Shown: one piece after another, positions 36,108 to 45,559 of the stretch
Numbering within the stretch: position 1 is the stretch's first letter
How the letters are laid out: every line of letters starts with the position of its first letter
NCBI GenBank assembly: GCA_040756745.1
Contig: JBFLYO010000004.1
Span: 94,218-158,217, forward strand
Reading direction: 5' to 3'
Source: JBFLYO01 sp040756745
Lineage (GTDB): Bacteria > Bacteroidota > Ignavibacteria > UBA10030 > UBA6906
Length of the DNA: 64,000 bases
The notes under the pieces: model-generated
What the model saw: only the letters and a program-made list of their open reading frames with translations
Database searches by the model: none
What the model was told of the DNA's origin: nothing
Position numbers and translations under genes: made by a program

Positions 36108-37898
36108 CTATGCCGGAGAATGCGGCAAGGAGTGGGCGGAGGCGGCAGGCGTGTAGCCAAACCTCCTGCTCCTGTCATACGGAATCACGTCGAACACCTC
36201 CCCGCTCCGGACGCGCTCCATCAGCGCATTCCAGAACTCCAGCGTGTAGAGATCGCCGTGGGTTGAGGCAAACACCGCTTTCAGCGGCCGGGGGATGCCC
36301 GAGTAGCGGTCGATCTCGTCCATGAAAAAATCCTCGTCGGAGGCGATGATCCAGTTCTCCTCCGGCTCATTCTCCTGCGCTTCGTCGTGCGGCATCGGCT
36401 TCTCGCGGAACCGTATTCGCTCGATGGGCATCACGTCGTCGTAGTCGTACAACACTACCCTCCCCCATGGCGTAACCCCGTAGTTCCACGTGTTGAAGAG
36501 ATCGCAAGGGAAGACGCCGCTTGCGGCGATGTCCTTGAGAAAATAGCCGAAGTCGATGAGGATCCGCCGGATCCCCTCCGGGTCTTTCTCGCTCTCAAAG
36601 AACATCGGCAGCGGGAGGACCTTGCGCTGGACGTAGAGATGTCGGATGATCACGTACTCCTCGGTGATCGAGACGGCATCCTTTGCTGCCTCCGCGAATT
36701 CCCACAGAAGCTGTGGATCGAAGCGCTTCCTCCGGAACCGGAGATTTTCGAACTCCTGCGTGTCCACCATCCTCCCGGCCGGGTCACGACGGGAGACGAA
36801 GTCGTACTGGAAACGGACTTTCTCCTTCGTGATCGTCTTGGAGGTCTCCCAGCGCGAGCGGAGGAAGCGGGGGCGGTCCTTGATCACTTTGAAGACGAAG
36901 TCGTAGTGCGCGAGGGTGAATGCGATCATCACAGCGCCTTCGATTCCCGGCGCGATGATAAATTGCTCGCGTGAGACGTGCACGAAACGATGCAGGTCCC
37001 GGTAGAATTCCGTCTTGCCGTGCCTGTCGTAGCCGAACGAGGTGTAGAGTTCCGCCGGCTTGGCATCCGGCATGATGGAGGTCAGGAACCTGATCAGCGC
37101 TCCGTACCGCTCGACGTCGACGAAAAAGGGGGCGTATGCGAAACTGAAGACTACCTTGGCGTCCGATTCAAGCAACAGGACCGTGTCGGCATACACTCCT
37201 CCCGGCCCGTTGTACAGGGGGATGATCAGGGGGATCAGGCGGCGATCGAGGACAATTCGGCCGACGATGTATGCGACTTTATTTCGGAAGAAGAGAGAAT
37301 AGATCGTCTCGACGCTGTAACGGAATTCGCGCTCCAGGATGGGCCACAGACGAAGGTCGATCTCCTGAGCGATGCGGTTTGCATCACGGTTGCTATCCTG
37401 AAACGCGGCACCAAGGGGAAACGCGTCGAGCAGGGATCTTACCAGTGCGGCCGTGTCGCCGCCATAGACGAATTGCTGGCAGATGGCTGTCTCAGGTGCG
37501 GATGGCGGAGGGGCAGGGTGCAGGTGGAAGAACTCGATCTCCCGATTGAGACCCACCGTTTGCATCATCTTGCGGGTAACCGAGTTGAAAAACGTCTCCG
37601 CCCTATCGATGTCGTACCGCTGTTCAACGAGCAGGGCATAGCGTTCCTTTGCGGCGACCCAGAAGGGCTGTTCACGCGCCCGCTGACCGAAGGAGAACTC
37701 AAGCTGGCTTACCAGTTCGTTGAGCGCCGTCTCGTACGCGTCCATCCGCTCGGCGGCGTCGCGGCGTCCTCCCTGCCAGTCGCATTGCTCAAAGCGATGC
37801 TGTGCCCTCCGTGTGATCGAGCGGAAGGCGGCGTTGAAGCCGTCGAAGGCATCCAGGGTGAGGCGGGCGGCGTGGTCGGCGACGTCGGTGATGGTCAT
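36108..37898 (-). CDS. aceK: Isocitrate dehydrogenase kinase/phosphatase AceK
   Basis: 596 residues, close to the usual length of about 580. Family marks run through the chain: the N-terminal regulatory helices (DAFDGFNAAFRSITRRAQHRFE), the kinase-like ATP site with EGAVMIAFTLAHYDFVFKVIKDRP, and the catalytic stretch NTWNYGVTPWGRVVLYDYDDV with PMPHDE after it. AceK phosphorylates isocitrate dehydrogenase to divert carbon into the glyoxylate bypass, and removes the phosphate. No isocitrate lyase, malate synthase or isocitrate dehydrogenase gene is in the window, so this copy is isolated from its usual operon. It lies 39 bases downstream of a large T9SS gene on the same strand. Confidence 0.95.
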   Translation of the reverse strand: MTITDVADHAARLTLDAFDGFNAAFRSITRRAQHRFEQCDWQGGRRDAAERMDAYETALNELVSQLEFSFGQRAREQPFWVAAKERYALLVEQRYDIDRAETFFNSVTRKMMQTVGLNREIEFFHLHPAPPPSAPETAICQQFVYGGDTAALVRSLLDAFPLGAAFQDSNRDANRIAQEIDLRLWPILEREFRYSVETIYSLFFRNKVAYIVGRIVLDRRLIPLIIPLYNGPGGVYADTVLLLESDAKVVFSFAYAPFFVDVERYGALIRFLTSIMPDAKPAELYTSFGYDRHGKTEFYRDLHRFVHVSREQFIIAPGIEGAVMIAFTLAHYDFVFKVIKDRPRFLRSRWETSKTITKEKVRFQYDFVSRRDPAGRMVDTQEFENLRFRRKRFDPQLLWEFAEAAKDAVSITEEYVIIRHLYVQRKVLPLPMFFESEKDPEGIRRILIDFGYFLKDIAASGVFPCDLFNTWNYGVTPWGRVVLYDYDDVMPIERIRFREKPMPHDEAQENEPEENWIIASDEDFFMDEIDRYSGIPRPLKAVFASTHGDLYTLEFWNALMERVRSGEVFDVIPYDRSRRFGYTPAASAHSLPHSPA

Positions 37899-37937
37899 GC
37901 AATGTTCAGCAAGTACACGAGATCTTCCCCGTGGTAT

Positions 37938-40900
37938 CTACCTCAGCAAGAGCATTTTTCCCACTCCTGCCGAGGATGGTGTTGAGACACGGTAGAAGTA
38001 AACGCCCGAGGCGACGTTCCTGCCCCAACTGTTCTTCCCCCCCCAGAATGCATAGTTGATCCCTGCATCTCTCTCCTCGTCGACCAGGACAGCGACCTCA
38101 GCTCCAAGAAGGTTGTACACGACAACCTTTACGACGGTTTCTTGCGGGAGGAAGAACTTGATGGTCGTCGTCGGATTGAAGGGATTCGGGAAGTTGGCAA
38201 ACACTTCGAGGGCATCGTGTGGCGGAAGGGTCGCTACCGTAGGACGGATGACATACAGATCCTGCGGAGTTGGGGCGATCGACGGATAGATCCTCAGGAC
38301 CGTACCACTCTCAGGCCATCCAAAGCGCCCTCGGGCGGTCGGCTTAAACATCACAGTGAGATCTCCATATCCCTCCGGGTCTGAGCGAAACGAATCAGGC
38401 GGCGTTTCACTGTAGGACGAGAAGAGTACAGTGGTGAGAATCTCGTTCGGCGACAGATGGCTATCGCGGTCGGTGTCACGAACGACAATTATCATCCGCT
38501 CGTCATCCGAAGCATCGTCCGGGGTTCCCTTGAGATTCCAGAGTTCAAATGGAATGCGGTCGGCTGCAAGATGGACGGTGTCGCCATACTGCAGCCCGGT
38601 GAAGTACCGGCTGCCACGAGGAGATACTCGGAGTTCGTATGTAATGTTCGGGCGCAGATAACCTCCGACAGCAACCGAATACGTGTTTAATGAGCTAGAA
38701 CGTCCTTCCGTCAGATCTCTTCCCAATCGCTGGCTCTGTTCGTGTGGTTCGGATTCAATCTGAGCGCCACCGGGTCCCTTGAATTCGCGAATCTCGAAAT
38801 ACGTTCTGCCGATATTCCCGGGGAGTATCTTGAATCCATCGATGACCATTCGGGAAATGTCATTGAGAGGAGGAAGGTTCCAGGGAAATGGCTCGATCGG
38901 CTGGTTCTGTATCAACGTATCCCCGGCATTCAGATCCACTACTGAAGCTGAGAGAGTGGAAGGAAAGAGTATCCCATATTGATGATCTCTCCATGCTGAC
39001 GGATCAACGAGCCGAATCTTCGGCGTCCGGGTCGCGTTTCCTCGTACATGGACAGGAAACACCTCCTGCGGTGCATATCGGAAGGGATAGACGGGTATTC
39101 GGAGTGTGTCGTTCCAGCGATTGAACCATGTATGGTCCTTGAGCACATACGGCACCAATGAAACTCCGGACTCTCCCGCCGTAGCATCCACCGTCGCTGC
39201 TATACGCTGGGAAATGGAACTCTCCTCCCCGGTGAGCACGTCTCGGAAAAACCCTCCATTGAGAATCTTCGTTGGAGCAACAAATGACGGCTCGAATGTA
39301 AGTGAGTCAAATGACCACGGCGTTCGATTGAACACTGTGAGCATGAATTCGATCTGTTCGCCAGGATTGGCCAACGAATCCCCATTGACCTGATCGTGGG
39401 CAATCCTGAGCCGGCGTTGCTCCGGCCGTGCCGCGGTTGAAAGTCTGTTGCATGCACCTCGATATCGAAGTTCTTGCCCTTGTACGGTCCGAAGCACGAT
39501 ATCAGCGAAGCCCGGTACAAGAGCAGGAGGCAGCTCCACCGCCGTTGAGAACTCAGGAGCCCCGGTCATTGATGAGGTGAATAACCCCTGCCCCGTGCCG
39601 TCAAAAAACTCGGCCGAGCACGATTGAACTCCGGTGGTGCTGACTCTAATCTGCGCCTTTGGTAGAGATCCCGACAGGTATTCCATGCTCCAGGAGGGGC
39701 GTGCCAAAATCGAAGGAGCGGCTGAGTGACGAAATGCATCGAGCATCCGCTCGGCGTCGAATCGCAATTGGGCAACACTTCCCAGCCTGTCCTGACCCTG
39801 TACCATGCTCAGCGCGATAGTTACAGTCACGGTGTCGCTCGGTGCCAGCCGCGATGGCCCTGAACTCCCCATCATGCGAAAATCCTCGGGGACGAGGTTC
39901 GAGTGTCTCGGGAGCCATCCCAATCCCGTTGCAGGGTCTCCGGTCACAGCATGTGTGGACGTCTGCCCGGTCGTCGGGTCAACGATTGTTTGGCCGTCGT
40001 ATCCGAGACCGCGGAGATAGTTGTACATGTGAAGATGAAAACCCTCGCCGTTCGCATACACGTCATGAAAGCGTGGGTCCCTCAAGCTTCGTTGGATCGG
40101 CACGAAGCGAAAGCCGCTTTCCTCCGCCTGCGCCCCCGAGCGCCGAACGTCGAGGAACTGAAACCCAGCACTTGGAGGGGACGTTCCGTACACGGTGCGT
40201 TCTTGCTCGAGATTGTTATACGCGTACCACATACTCAACGTCGTATCGCAACCTACCAGATCGTCGTGATACCCGTCTCCGAGGTCCGGATCCGACCACA
40301 CGCCAATGTATACGCTGTCGTATGTGAAGATGCTCTTGTTGATGATTTGGAATCGAAAGAAAAAGACGTTCGAATACAGAGGGACAGTATCGTCCCACCA
40401 CCCGAGAACCCGCACTTCCACTCCAAGTGGCAGCCCATTCGGTTGCCGACTCGCGGTCGCCAAATCGTTGTAAACATAGAAGAATTGCTGCGTACCCATG
40501 AGTTGCGGCTTCCCGTCTTCACCGACGGGTGCCCCTTGCCCCACCGGCCATTCATCATAATCGGGGTTTTGCCCTCCAAGGCTGTCACTTTCCTGGATCA
40601 CATAAACGTGAAATCGTGGATCATGAGGATTAGCGGCGGTCGAAGTGTCTCCCTGGTATGTTGCGGTCATCACGCCAGGTTGGTTTTCATTGTCTATGTA
40701 TGGCCCGCCCATCGAGGTGTGAAGCGCGCCCGAAGTCTGTTCCTTTCCCGCGATCATCAAGCCGGCACCCGTGACGAGATTCGATCCCTTGTACGTTACG
40801 CCGTTGTACCAGGACGAGAGGAAATTCCCTCGGTTGTTAATATCTAGACGGAATGGGCCGCGAGCAATTGTTCGTATCTGAAGAGTAGAACTCTTGTCCC

Positions 40901-41009
40901 TTGCGGGCCTGTCCTCACCGGCCTGCAGTGAAGGGGAAAGTGCAGCTGCGTGAATCAGGAGGGCGAGTACGAAGATTTTCCCGTGGCCCGGGGAATAGGC
41001 GTGAAACAT
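37938..41009 (-). CDS. Large secreted protein with T9SS sorting domain, unknown
   Basis: 1023 residues from the ATG at 41009, which has AAGGGGG five bases upstream and begins a signal peptide (FVLALLIHAAALSPSLQA); the upstream extension to 41069 is rejected. The body is beta-rich with many Tyr/Trp/Asp segments (GNFLSSWYNGVTYKG, IGVWSDPDLGDGYHDDLVGCD), reminiscent of uncharacterised surface proteins of Ignavibacteria-like genomes, without a nameable domain. From about residue 935 a T9SS type A domain reads FANFPNPFNPTTTIKF and SGVYFYRV. Base composition is visibly lower in GC than the neighbours (46 of 100 bases in a sample at 39241-39340), hinting at transfer or relaxed selection. It precedes aceK by 39 bases. 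Confidence 0.85.
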   Translation of the reverse strand: MFHAYSPGHGKIFVLALLIHAAALSPSLQAGEDRPARDKSSTLQIRTIARGPFRLDINNRGNFLSSWYNGVTYKGSNLVTGAGLMIAGKEQTSGALHTSMGGPYIDNENQPGVMTATYQGDTSTAANPHDPRFHVYVIQESDSLGGQNPDYDEWPVGQGAPVGEDGKPQLMGTQQFFYVYNDLATASRQPNGLPLGVEVRVLGWWDDTVPLYSNVFFFRFQIINKSIFTYDSVYIGVWSDPDLGDGYHDDLVGCDTTLSMWYAYNNLEQERTVYGTSPPSAGFQFLDVRRSGAQAEESGFRFVPIQRSLRDPRFHDVYANGEGFHLHMYNYLRGLGYDGQTIVDPTTGQTSTHAVTGDPATGLGWLPRHSNLVPEDFRMMGSSGPSRLAPSDTVTVTIALSMVQGQDRLGSVAQLRFDAERMLDAFRHSAAPSILARPSWSMEYLSGSLPKAQIRVSTTGVQSCSAEFFDGTGQGLFTSSMTGAPEFSTAVELPPALVPGFADIVLRTVQGQELRYRGACNRLSTAARPEQRRLRIAHDQVNGDSLANPGEQIEFMLTVFNRTPWSFDSLTFEPSFVAPTKILNGGFFRDVLTGEESSISQRIAATVDATAGESGVSLVPYVLKDHTWFNRWNDTLRIPVYPFRYAPQEVFPVHVRGNATRTPKIRLVDPSAWRDHQYGILFPSTLSASVVDLNAGDTLIQNQPIEPFPWNLPPLNDISRMVIDGFKILPGNIGRTYFEIREFKGPGGAQIESEPHEQSQRLGRDLTEGRSSSLNTYSVAVGGYLRPNITYELRVSPRGSRYFTGLQYGDTVHLAADRIPFELWNLKGTPDDASDDERMIIVVRDTDRDSHLSPNEILTTVLFSSYSETPPDSFRSDPEGYGDLTVMFKPTARGRFGWPESGTVLRIYPSIAPTPQDLYVIRPTVATLPPHDALEVFANFPNPFNPTTTIKFFLPQETVVKVVVYNLLGAEVAVLVDEERDAGINYAFWGGKNSWGRNVASGVYFYRVSTPSSAGVGKMLLLR

Positions 41010-41140
41010 AACATCCCCCTTCGATGATAGTGCTGACCATAAAGTACCTCTCACTCCTGTGAACTTCAAGTTTCAGGCCGCCGAGAGTGTGCGATGTGTA
41101 TGCTGAGATCCACCCGCGGCCGGCGTGGGGCAAGAAAAAA

Positions 41141-41173
41141 ATCTATGAATCTTAATTCTTTTCTTCGTAGATT
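41141..41173. other. Short inverted repeat in the divergent gap
   Basis: ATCTATGAA (41141-41149, after an A run) and TTCGTAGAT (41164-41172) pair with one mismatch around a T-rich loop. It lies between the divergent T9SS and symporter genes, so it may be an operator or the footprint of a leader hairpin; there is no direct sign of which. Nothing else was seen in the 228-base gap. Confidence 0.35.
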
Positions 41174-41237
41174 GCTCCGGTTTGTGCCAGCCTAGCGCTC
41201 TCTCGCGATCCTTTTCCGATTCGTTCCGGTCCATGTG

Positions 41238-42458
41238 ATGCTACCACGCAAGCCCACCCTGACACATGCCATCTTCATCGGCATGGCCATCGGGCTGACG
41301 ATCGGGTGGCTGTTTCCCGATGTGGCCATAGAACTCCGTCCCCTGAGCACGATCTTCATCCGGCTGATCAAGAGCCTGATCGCGCCGCTGATCTTCTCCA
41401 CCCTCGTGGTCGGAATCGCGGGCCACGGGAACCTGCGCCAGGTGGGACGGATGGGCGTGAAGTCCATCGTCTACTTTGAAGTGGTCACGACCCTCGCTCT
41501 CGTCGTCGGACTGGTTGCGGTGAACCTCACGAAGCCGGGCGTCGGCGTGAACCTCCAGGTTGCCGAGCATGCGGGCGACGTCGTTGCGAAGGGGCAGTCG
41601 CTCTCCGAGGTGATCGCGCATATTGTCCCGCAGAGTATCGTCCAGGCTGCGGCGGAAGGGGAAGTCCTGCAGATCGTTGTGTTCGCTGTCCTCTTCAGCA
41701 TGGGGCTCGCTGCGCTCCCCGAGGCGAAGAAGAAAACTATCGTGGGACTGTGCGATGCGCTGGCGGAAACGATGTTCAAAGTGACCGGCATCGTGATGCG
41801 CTACGCGCCGATCGGCGTCGGCGCAGCCATCGCGGTGACCGTCGGACATCGGGGACTTTCCGTGCTCATCAACCTCGGACTCCTGATCCTGACGCTCTAT
41901 GGCGCACTTGCAGCGTTTGTCCTATTCGTCCTCCTGCCAATTGCGTACTTTTCAGGGGTTCCGATCAGAAAGTTTTTCAGTGCCGTCAAGGAGCCTGCCC
42001 TGATTGCCTTCTCGACCACAAGCTCCGAAGCTGCGCTCCCCAAGGCCTTCGAAGTGCTGGAAGGCATGGGGGTGCCCCGGAGGATCGTTTCCTTCGTCCT
42101 GCCGACCGGATACAGTTTCAATCTCGATGGCAGCACGCTCTACCTGTCGCTGGCATCGATCTTCGTTGCACAGGCGGCCGGGATCGACATGCCGATTGGC
42201 GCGCAGATCCTGATGATGCTGACCCTTATGCTCACGAGCAAAGGGGTGGCCGGGGTTCCGCGGGCGGCACTTGTCATCCTGGCCGGCACGCTGGCGAGCT
42301 TCGGCCTGCCGCTCGAGGGGGTCGCGGTGATCCTGGGGGTCGACGAGATCCTGGACATGGGGCGTACCACAATCAACGTTGTTGGCAACTGCCTCGCCAC
42401 GGTGGTCATCGCGCGCTGGGAAAAGGAATATCCCCCTTCCGAGCCCGCTGCCACGTGA
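41238..42458 (+). CDS. Dicarboxylate/amino acid:cation symporter (DAACS family)
   Basis: 406 residues starting at the ATG at 41238 (a GTG directly before it is in frame). The family is clear from the re-entrant hairpin motif FSTTSSEAALP, the TM7 region SFNLDGSTLYLSLASIF, the second hairpin LASFGLPLEGVAVILGVDEI and the TM8 LDMGRTTINVVGNCLATVV, in which Asp and Asn bind substrate and sodium. Relatives take up glutamate, aspartate, fumarate, succinate or serine. It is the first of three transporter genes in a row, with 42 bases to the next, suggesting a co-regulated uptake cluster. Confidence 0.95.
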   Translation: MLPRKPTLTHAIFIGMAIGLTIGWLFPDVAIELRPLSTIFIRLIKSLIAPLIFSTLVVGIAGHGNLRQVGRMGVKSIVYFEVVTTLALVVGLVAVNLTKPGVGVNLQVAEHAGDVVAKGQSLSEVIAHIVPQSIVQAAAEGEVLQIVVFAVLFSMGLAALPEAKKKTIVGLCDALAETMFKVTGIVMRYAPIGVGAAIAVTVGHRGLSVLINLGLLILTLYGALAAFVLFVLLPIAYFSGVPIRKFFSAVKEPALIAFSTTSSEAALPKAFEVLEGMGVPRRIVSFVLPTGYSFNLDGSTLYLSLASIFVAQAAGIDMPIGAQILMMLTLMLTSKGVAGVPRAALVILAGTLASFGLPLEGVAVILGVDEILDMGRTTINVVGNCLATVVIARWEKEYPPSEPAAT

Positions 42459-42500
42459 GGGAGGAAAAACCGCTCAACTCCAAACCCCATCTCACCCAAC

Positions 42501-43820
42501 ATGGACGTTGCCTCGCTGCTTCGCGGAGTGATTGGACTTGCCGTCGTGACGGCCCTCGCCGTTGTCTTCTCATCCGATCGCCGCTCCATCAACTGGAAGC
42601 TCGTCGTCATCGGAATCGCTCTCCAGTTTGCCTTTGCATTTCTCGTGCTCCGGGTTGCCGTCGGGCGGGATGTCTTCGGCTGGCTGAGCCGCGCGTTTGT
42701 GTTCTTCTTCAGCTTTGCGACCGAGGGCGCTGCGTTCGTGTTCGGCAACCTTGCACGTGGCCCGGGGGCAAAGGACAGTCTCGGCTTCTTCTTTGCGTTT
42801 CAGGTCCTTCCCACGATCATTTTCTTCGCCTCGTTCATGGCGATCCTCTATCATCTCGGCATTATGCAGCGGGTAGTGCAGGGGATGGCCTGGGTTATGC
42901 TCCGTTTGTTGCGGACCAGCGGCGCAGAGACGCTCTGCGTATCGGCTAACACGTTTATCGGACAGACAGAGGCGCCGCTGGTGATCCGTCCTTACATCGC
43001 GTCGATGACCGAGTCGGAGCTCTTCACGATGATGACGAGCGGCATGGCGCACATTGCGGGGGGCGTAATGGCCGCGTATGTCGCGATGCTCGGGGCCGCG
43101 TATGCGGGCGCATTCGGGACGGCAGGGGACACTGCACAGGTCTACTTTGCCGGGCATCTCCTGGCAGCATGCATCATGGCGGCGCCTGCGACGATCGTGA
43201 TTGCCAAGATACTCCGGCCAGAGAAGGGGGAGCCGGTCACGATGGGGACCGTGAAGATTGCCATCCAGAAACAGCATGGTAACGTGATCGAGGCGGCGGC
43301 AGCCGGGGCGGGGGACGGACTGCGACTCGCGCTCAATGTGGCCGGCATGCTGCTCGCCTTCATTGCGATTATTGCGCTCTTCAACGCCTTTCTTCAAGGG
43401 CTGGGGAATGCCACCGGCCTGAACACCATCTGCCAGACCCAGTTCGGCAAACCCCTCTCGCTTGAGCTATTATTCGGACTCGTGTTCCAGTTCGTGGCAT
43501 ACGGCATCGGCGTTCCGTGGGAAGATGCGCTGAATGTGGGGAGTCTCATGGGGATCAAGCTGGTCGTGAACGAGTTCGTCGCATACCTCAAGATGGCCGA
43601 CGCGATCACGGCGCACCAGCTTTCGGAAAAGTCGATCGTCATCGCAACCTACGCGTTGTGCGGGTTTGCCAACTTCTCATCCATCGCGATCCAGATCGGC
43701 GGCATCAGTCCGCTGGCCGAGAACCGACGGAGCGATATCGCCCGTCTCGGGCTCAGAGCAGTCCTTGGCGGCACGATTGCCACCTGGATGACCGCCTGCA
43801 TCGCCGGCCTCTTTGTTTGA
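42501..43820 (+). CDS. Concentrative nucleoside transporter (CNT/NupC family)
   Basis: 439 residues. The CNT substrate motifs are present: SANTFIGQTEAPLVIRPYI (hairpin 1, with the GQTEAP loop) and the C-terminal KLVVNEFVAYLKM (the TM7 helix whose Asn-Glu pair contacts ribose). The inner-membrane symporter moves nucleosides with Na+ or H+. It is slightly longer than E. coli NupC, mainly at the N-terminal helices. It sits between the dicarboxylate symporter and the nucleobase permease with gaps of 42 and 25 bases, consistent with scavenging of nucleic-acid breakdown products. Confidence 0.96.
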   Translation: MDVASLLRGVIGLAVVTALAVVFSSDRRSINWKLVVIGIALQFAFAFLVLRVAVGRDVFGWLSRAFVFFFSFATEGAAFVFGNLARGPGAKDSLGFFFAFQVLPTIIFFASFMAILYHLGIMQRVVQGMAWVMLRLLRTSGAETLCVSANTFIGQTEAPLVIRPYIASMTESELFTMMTSGMAHIAGGVMAAYVAMLGAAYAGAFGTAGDTAQVYFAGHLLAACIMAAPATIVIAKILRPEKGEPVTMGTVKIAIQKQHGNVIEAAAAGAGDGLRLALNVAGMLLAFIAIIALFNAFLQGLGNATGLNTICQTQFGKPLSLELLFGLVFQFVAYGIGVPWEDALNVGSLMGIKLVVNEFVAYLKMADAITAHQLSEKSIVIATYALCGFANFSSIAIQIGGISPLAENRRSDIARLGLRAVLGGTIATWMTACIAGLFV

Positions 43821-43845
43821 AGCCACCACCACCGGGATCCATCAC

Positions 43846-45444
43846 ATGCGCGAACAATCCACCTCGTACCGCTGGTTCGCCCTTGGCGACCTGAACGGCT
43901 TTTTTGGCCTGATGTTCGACAACCTGACGGTCCTCTCGTTCCTGTCGGGCATCCTCATCTTTGCTTTCGACTTCCCCGCCGACATCATTTATACCAGGAT
44001 GCTCCCCGGAACCGCCTTCGGCGTGCTGTTCGGAGACATCGTGTACACCTGGATGGCGTTCCGGCTTGCGAAAAAGACCGGGAACAGGGAGGTCACCGCC
44101 ATGCCTCTCGGCCTGGATACGCCTTCCACGATCGGGATCGCGCTTGTCGTCCTTGGCCCCTGCTTCGTCGCCATGAAAGCCAAAGGGATGTCCGTGCACG
44201 ACGCGGCGATGATGACCTGGTATGTCGGAATGGCGACGATGGTGATCATCGGCGTCCTCAAGGTGGCGCTCTCGTTCGTCGGCGGCTGGATTCAGAAAAT
44301 CGTCCCGCAGGCCGGATTGCTCGGCTCGCTCGCCGGCATCGGTCTTGCGCTGATCGGAATGATCCCGCTTGTCGATATCTTCGGCATGCCCATCGTGGGA
44401 CTCATGTCGCTGGGGATCATCCTCTATACGCTCGTTGCGGAGATCCATCTACCCAAGAAGATTCCCGGTGTCTTCGCAGCCGTCGCTCTTGGGACACTCG
44501 TCTATTACGTTGTTGGTCCAACAGGCATTATTGGCGGAACGTTCGCGGGCCTGCCGAAGGCCGGGTTCACATTTGGCTTTCCCATCCCGACGCTCTCATT
44601 CATCGACGGCATCGTGCCGGCGCTTACATACCTGCCGATCGCCATTCCGTTCGGAATTCTGACGGTGGTTGGCGGGATAAACGTGACGGAGAGCGCGCGG
44701 GTGGCGGGAGATGACTTCAAAACCCGGGATATCCTGCTGACGGAGGCAGTCGCCACGTTGTTGGCTGGAGTGACGGGCGGCGTTGCGCAGTCGACGCCAT
44801 ACATCGGTCAGCCCGCATACAAGCGGATGGGATCAAGGGCGGGGTACACGCTGCTCACCGGTCTCTTTATCGGCGCGGGCGGGATGCTTGGTCTGGTCTC
44901 GTTCATCATCGAGCTCATCCCCCGTGCTGTCCTTGCCCCGATACTTGTCTTTGTTGCCCTCGACATCATCGTGCAGTCGTTCCAGGCAAGCCCCGTCCGT
45001 CATGCCCCCGCGGTGGCGTTCGCGTTTTTCCCGACGGTGGCCCGGCTGCTTGCGATCAAGTTCGGGAATCCTGAACTGGTGCCGCCGGAGAATTTTTCGA
45101 AGCTCATGGAAGCGGGAGGGAAGGGACTGCCCGAGCTTCTTGTGACCGTCGCACTCGGCAACGGATTCATCGTGACGGGGATGCTGTGGGGAGCGTTCCT
45201 TGCCAAGCTGATCGACAGGAACCTCCGGTCGGCGGCACTGTATCTGACGATCCTGGCGGTCTTCACGTTCTTCGGCGTAATCCACTCCGCATCGCCCGAT
45301 GGGCTCATGTATCTTCCCTGGACCCTCATCGGACTCGCGCGGCAGATCCCTTTCCAGTTTGCAGGAGCGTATCTGCTGTTCGCTGCAATGGTATATATGT
45401 TTTCATTCACATCGCAAGGCAAGGAGACCCCACTTCACGCCTAG
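43846..45444 (+). CDS. Nucleobase permease-like transporter (NCS2/AzgA-like)
   Basis: 532 residues from the ATG at 43846; the frame also extends to a TTG at 43813, where the leader lacks character. Alternating hydrophobic segments (about twelve to fourteen) and the conserved TAMPLGLDTPSTIGIALVVLGP and AVATLLAGVTGGVAQSTPYIGQPAYKRMGSRAG-type segments fit the xanthine/uracil/adenine permease superfamily, close to AzgA but not certain. It would import a purine or related base with protons. It follows the nucleoside transporter by 25 bases and ends just before a hairpin with a T tract, so it closes the transporter operon. Confidence 0.85.
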   Translation: MREQSTSYRWFALGDLNGFFGLMFDNLTVLSFLSGILIFAFDFPADIIYTRMLPGTAFGVLFGDIVYTWMAFRLAKKTGNREVTAMPLGLDTPSTIGIALVVLGPCFVAMKAKGMSVHDAAMMTWYVGMATMVIIGVLKVALSFVGGWIQKIVPQAGLLGSLAGIGLALIGMIPLVDIFGMPIVGLMSLGIILYTLVAEIHLPKKIPGVFAAVALGTLVYYVVGPTGIIGGTFAGLPKAGFTFGFPIPTLSFIDGIVPALTYLPIAIPFGILTVVGGINVTESARVAGDDFKTRDILLTEAVATLLAGVTGGVAQSTPYIGQPAYKRMGSRAGYTLLTGLFIGAGGMLGLVSFIIELIPRAVLAPILVFVALDIIVQSFQASPVRHAPAVAFAFFPTVARLLAIKFGNPELVPPENFSKLMEAGGKGLPELLVTVALGNGFIVTGMLWGAFLAKLIDRNLRSAALYLTILAVFTFFGVIHSASPDGLMYLPWTLIGLARQIPFQFAGAYLLFAAMVYMFSFTSQGKETPLHA

Positions 45445-45451
45445 ATCATGC

Positions 45452-45500
45452 ATCAAGCTTGACATTATGGGCGATTAGACGTAGCTTGATCGAGGTTTTT
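45452..45500 (+). terminator. Candidate intrinsic terminator of the transporter operon
   Basis: ATCAAGCT at 45452-45459 pairs with AGCTTGAT at 45483-45490 across a 23-base loop, then CGAGGTTTTT and a second T-rich stretch follow. The left arm is itself part of the palindrome TCAAGCTTGA, so alternative folding is possible. The position directly after the third transporter gene supports a terminator. Confidence 0.45.
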
Positions 45501-45559
45501 CTGTTCTTTTCATTTGAATTCTGCGAAGCATTGAACCTGCCACTGCGAGGAGTGCCACT

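Noticed and set aside
36978..37985. 335-codon + strand open frame over aceK and the T9SS gene end
   Set aside because: Antisense to a certain aceK gene, with no domain or signal, so it is a by-product of high-GC coding sequence.
39903..40847. 314-codon + strand frame inside the large T9SS gene
   Set aside because: Antisense to a well-supported secreted protein; sequence has no protein-like character.
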